Shown here: positions 5,350 through 6,818 of the stretch, one piece after another
Position numbering within the stretch: the stretch's first letter is position 1
Layout: every line of letters begins with the position of its first letter
The notes under the pieces: generated by a model
Seen by the model: only the letters and a program-made list of their open reading frames with translations
The model's database searches: none
Told to the model about the DNA's origin: nothing
Made by a program: the position numbers and the translations under genes
Assembly: GCA_023435435.1 (NCBI GenBank)
Contig: JAEYRW010000078.1
Coordinates: 1-6,818, forward strand
Origin: Bacillota bacterium
GTDB lineage: Bacteria > Bacillota > Clostridia > Christensenellales > Aristaeellaceae
Reading direction: 5' to 3'
DNA: 6,818 nucleotides

Positions 5350-5378
5350 ATTATACATTTATTTGCGCTGCGCGTAAA
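5350..5378 (-). promoter_or_regulatory. Promoter of the small membrane protein gene
   Basis: On the minus strand TTTACG (5378-5373), a 17-bp spacer and a perfect TATAAT (5355-5350) form a good sigma-A promoter. The start of transcription is predicted near 5343. It is back to back with the pepC promoter; the two -35 boxes are 24 bp apart. Confidence 0.7.
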
Positions 5379-5402
5379 GGGATGCGCCGGATTTTTGAAA
5401 TG

Positions 5403-5432
5403 TTGACATAATTGACTTGGCAGGTGTACAAT
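5403..5432 (+). promoter_or_regulatory. Promoter of pepC
   Basis: A perfect TTGACA (5403-5408), an 18-bp spacer and TACAAT (5427-5432, five of six) form a strong sigma-A promoter. Its predicted start is near 5439, followed by AAAGGAG (5446-5452). A second TTGACT lies 9 bp further on (5412-5417), too near the -10 to serve as its -35. Confidence 0.75.
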
Positions 5433-5460
5433 CGGGGAAGCACATAAAGGAGATGAAACC

Positions 5461-6780
5461 ATGTCTGCAATTACGTACGAAATGATCGACGGCTTTTCCC
5501 AGGCATTCCGTTCCGACCCCAAAAATCTCGTCGGCATGCGCGCCGCGATGAAGAGCGGGCTCTCCGACGCGTCCGAAAACCAGCAGGAGCAGATCGACAA
5601 CCCCATGACCTTCTCCATCGAGATCGAAACAGGCAAAATCACCAACCAGAAGCAGTCCGGCCGCTGCTGGCTGTTCGCGGCGCTCAACTGCATGCGCTTT
5701 CAAATCATGAAGAAGCTCAACCTCGACACCTTTGAGCTTTCTCAGAACTACCAGATGTTCTGGGACAAGCTCGAGAAGGCCAACTTCTTCCTCGACAGCA
5801 TCATCGAGACTGCCAAAGAGCCCCTGGATTCCCGGCTGGTGGCACACCTTCTTTCCTCCCCCGAGGGCGACGGCGGACAGTGGGACATGTACTGCGCCAT
5901 CGCGGACAAATACGGCTGCGTGCCCAAGTACGTCATGCCCGAAACCTTCTCCTCCTCCCAGACCCGCACCATGGTGGGCATCATCACCGTCAAGCTCCGC
6001 GAGGACGCCAAGATCCTGCGCGAAGCCGTGGCCGCCGGGAAGGACGCGGAACCCATCAAGAAGGAAATGCTGGCGGAGATCTACAATATCCTTGTGATCT
6101 CCCTGGGCGAACCGCCGAAATCCTTCACCTTCGAGTGCCGCGACAAGGACAAGGAATTCCACCGCGACCAGGACATCACCCCCAAGGCGTTCTTCGACAA
6201 GTATGTGGGCCTCGCGCTCAATGAGTACGTGTCCATCATCAACGCGCCCACCGCCGACAAGCCCTATTACAAGACCTTCACCGTGGACTTCCTCGGCAAC
6301 GTCGTCAGCGGCCGGCCGGTCAAGTACCTGAACCTCCCCGCCGACGACATGCGCGCCCTCGCCATCGCCCAGATGCAGGACGGCGAGCCCGTCTGGTTCG
6401 GCTGCGACGTCGGCAAGCTCCTCATGCGCGACTACGGGCTCATGGGCATGCATACCTATGACTACGAAGGCCTGCTGGGCGTCAAGTTCGGCCTCGACAA
6501 GGCCGGCCGCCTCGATTACGGCGAGTCGCTCATGACCCACGCCATGGTCTTCCTGGGCGTCAACCTCGTCGACGGCAAGCCCAACCGCTGGAAGGTCGAA
6601 AACAGCTGGGGCGACAAGTCCGGCCAGGACGGTTATTTCATCATGACCGACGAATGGTTCGGCGAGTACAACTATCAGGTCGTCGTCCATACCAAGTACC
6701 TCTCAGACGCCCAGAAGGCCATGTTTGACCAGGCGCCCATCCACCTCAAGCCCTGGGACCCCATGGGATCGCTGGCATAA
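5461..6780 (+). CDS. pepC: Aminopeptidase C (bleomycin hydrolase family, peptidase C1B)
   Basis: The 439-residue protein is a cytoplasmic papain-fold cysteine aminopeptidase that trims N-terminal residues from peptides in peptide catabolism. The triad is clear: oxyanion Q63 and nucleophile C69 in NQKQSGRCWLFA, H360 in LMTHAMVFLG, and N381 in KVENSWG. Length is full for the family. The C-terminus ends in PWDPMGSLA; in this family the C-terminal tail reaches into the active site and limits the enzyme to exo-cleavage (established for bleomycin hydrolase-type enzymes). Family members form hexamers with an internal chamber. The start at 5461 has AAAGGAG 8 nt upstream and a strong promoter at 5403-5432. 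Codons are strongly biased to C or G at third positions, suggesting good expression. It has no operon partner in the window. Confidence 0.96.
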   Translation: MSAITYEMIDGFSQAFRSDPKNLVGMRAAMKSGLSDASENQQEQIDNPMTFSIEIETGKITNQKQSGRCWLFAALNCMRFQIMKKLNLDTFELSQNYQMFWDKLEKANFFLDSIIETAKEPLDSRLVAHLLSSPEGDGGQWDMYCAIADKYGCVPKYVMPETFSSSQTRTMVGIITVKLREDAKILREAVAAGKDAEPIKKEMLAEIYNILVISLGEPPKSFTFECRDKDKEFHRDQDITPKAFFDKYVGLALNEYVSIINAPTADKPYYKTFTVDFLGNVVSGRPVKYLNLPADDMRALAIAQMQDGEPVWFGCDVGKLLMRDYGLMGMHTYDYEGLLGVKFGLDKAGRLDYGESLMTHAMVFLGVNLVDGKPNRWKVENSWGDKSGQDGYFIMTDEWFGEYNYQVVVHTKYLSDAQKAMFDQAPIHLKPWDPMGSLA

Positions 6781-6795
6781 GGAGACGAAAGAACG

Positions 6796-6814
6796 CCAGG
6801 GGCGCTGCCCCTGG
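6796..6814 (+). terminator. GC-rich hairpin after pepC at the right window edge
   Basis: CCAGGGGC (6796-6803) pairs perfectly with GCCCCTGG (6807-6814) around GCT, 15 nt after the pepC stop codon. What follows (ACCC) is cut by the window end, so a T tract cannot be judged. GCCCCTGGAC (6807-6816) is the inverted copy of window bases 1-10. It is probably a dispersed repeat that may also end pepC transcription. Confidence 0.5.
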
Positions 6815-6818
6815 ACCC

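Noticed and set aside
4899..5693. Minus-strand open frame spanning the membrane protein gene, promoters and pepC start
   Set aside because: It crosses two divergent promoters and a terminator and shows no coding-like composition.
5359..6690. Long minus-strand open frame opposite pepC (443 codons)
   Set aside because: It mirrors the pepC codon bias, giving a product rich in Val, Asp, Glu, Ala and His with no family resemblance. The plus-strand frame has a complete C1B triad, promoter and ribosome binding site.

Overview
The window is chromosomal-type DNA from a bacterium with high GC content. It most likely comes from an anaerobic member of the Clostridia (Bacillota). The evidence for this is strong AGGAGG-type ribosome binding sites, sigma-A-like promoters with TATAAT -10 boxes, a PepC-type C1B aminopeptidase, a DUF362/ferredoxin protein, a cytoplasmic AXE1-family esterase, and GC-rich hairpin repeats between genes. 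A more exact placement is not supported. Both window edges fall in GC-rich hairpins that share an inverted 10-mer, so this may be an assembly contig broken at repeats.

There are six genes, and each looks close to its own transcription unit. From left to right: (1) 137-1099 (+), an AXE1-family acetyl esterase / cephalosporin-C deacetylase; (2) 1317-2429 (-), a DUF362 protein with a C-terminal 2x[4Fe-4S] ferredoxin domain; (3) 2672-3409 (+), a protein of the zinc-dependent phospholipase C-like family, with base composition much more AT-rich than its neighbours; (4) 3616-5004 (-), a class C beta-lactamase-fold (CubicO/EstB-like) serine hydrolase; (5) 5060-5320 (-), a small two-segment membrane protein; (6) 5461-6780 (+), the aminopeptidase C gene pepC. 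Pairs 1/2 and 3/4 are convergent. Pairs 2/3 and 5/6 are divergent, with promoters visible in the shared gaps. Only genes 4 and 5 are adjacent on one strand, and a good intrinsic terminator lies between them.

The genes do not form an obvious pathway. Three are hydrolases without a signal peptide (deacetylation, ester or amide hydrolysis, N-terminal peptide trimming). One is a predicted Fe-S protein of unknown function, one a membrane protein of unknown function, and one a probable acquired metal-dependent hydrolase-like protein. I see no CRISPR array, tRNA, rRNA, transposase, phage gene, toxin-antitoxin pair or defence cassette.

The most interesting signal is non-coding. The two convergent intergenic gaps (1100-1316 and 3410-3615) carry the same composite element in the same orientation. 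It consists of a 10-bp GC-rich hairpin with a conserved TTGGGC loop, exactly 34 nt of AT-richer spacer, the 15-mer GGGATTCTCAAGGGC that opens a second hairpin, then a third GC-rich inverted repeat. The first hairpin's stem differs at three base pairs between the copies and all three changes are compensated, which suggests conservation of structure.
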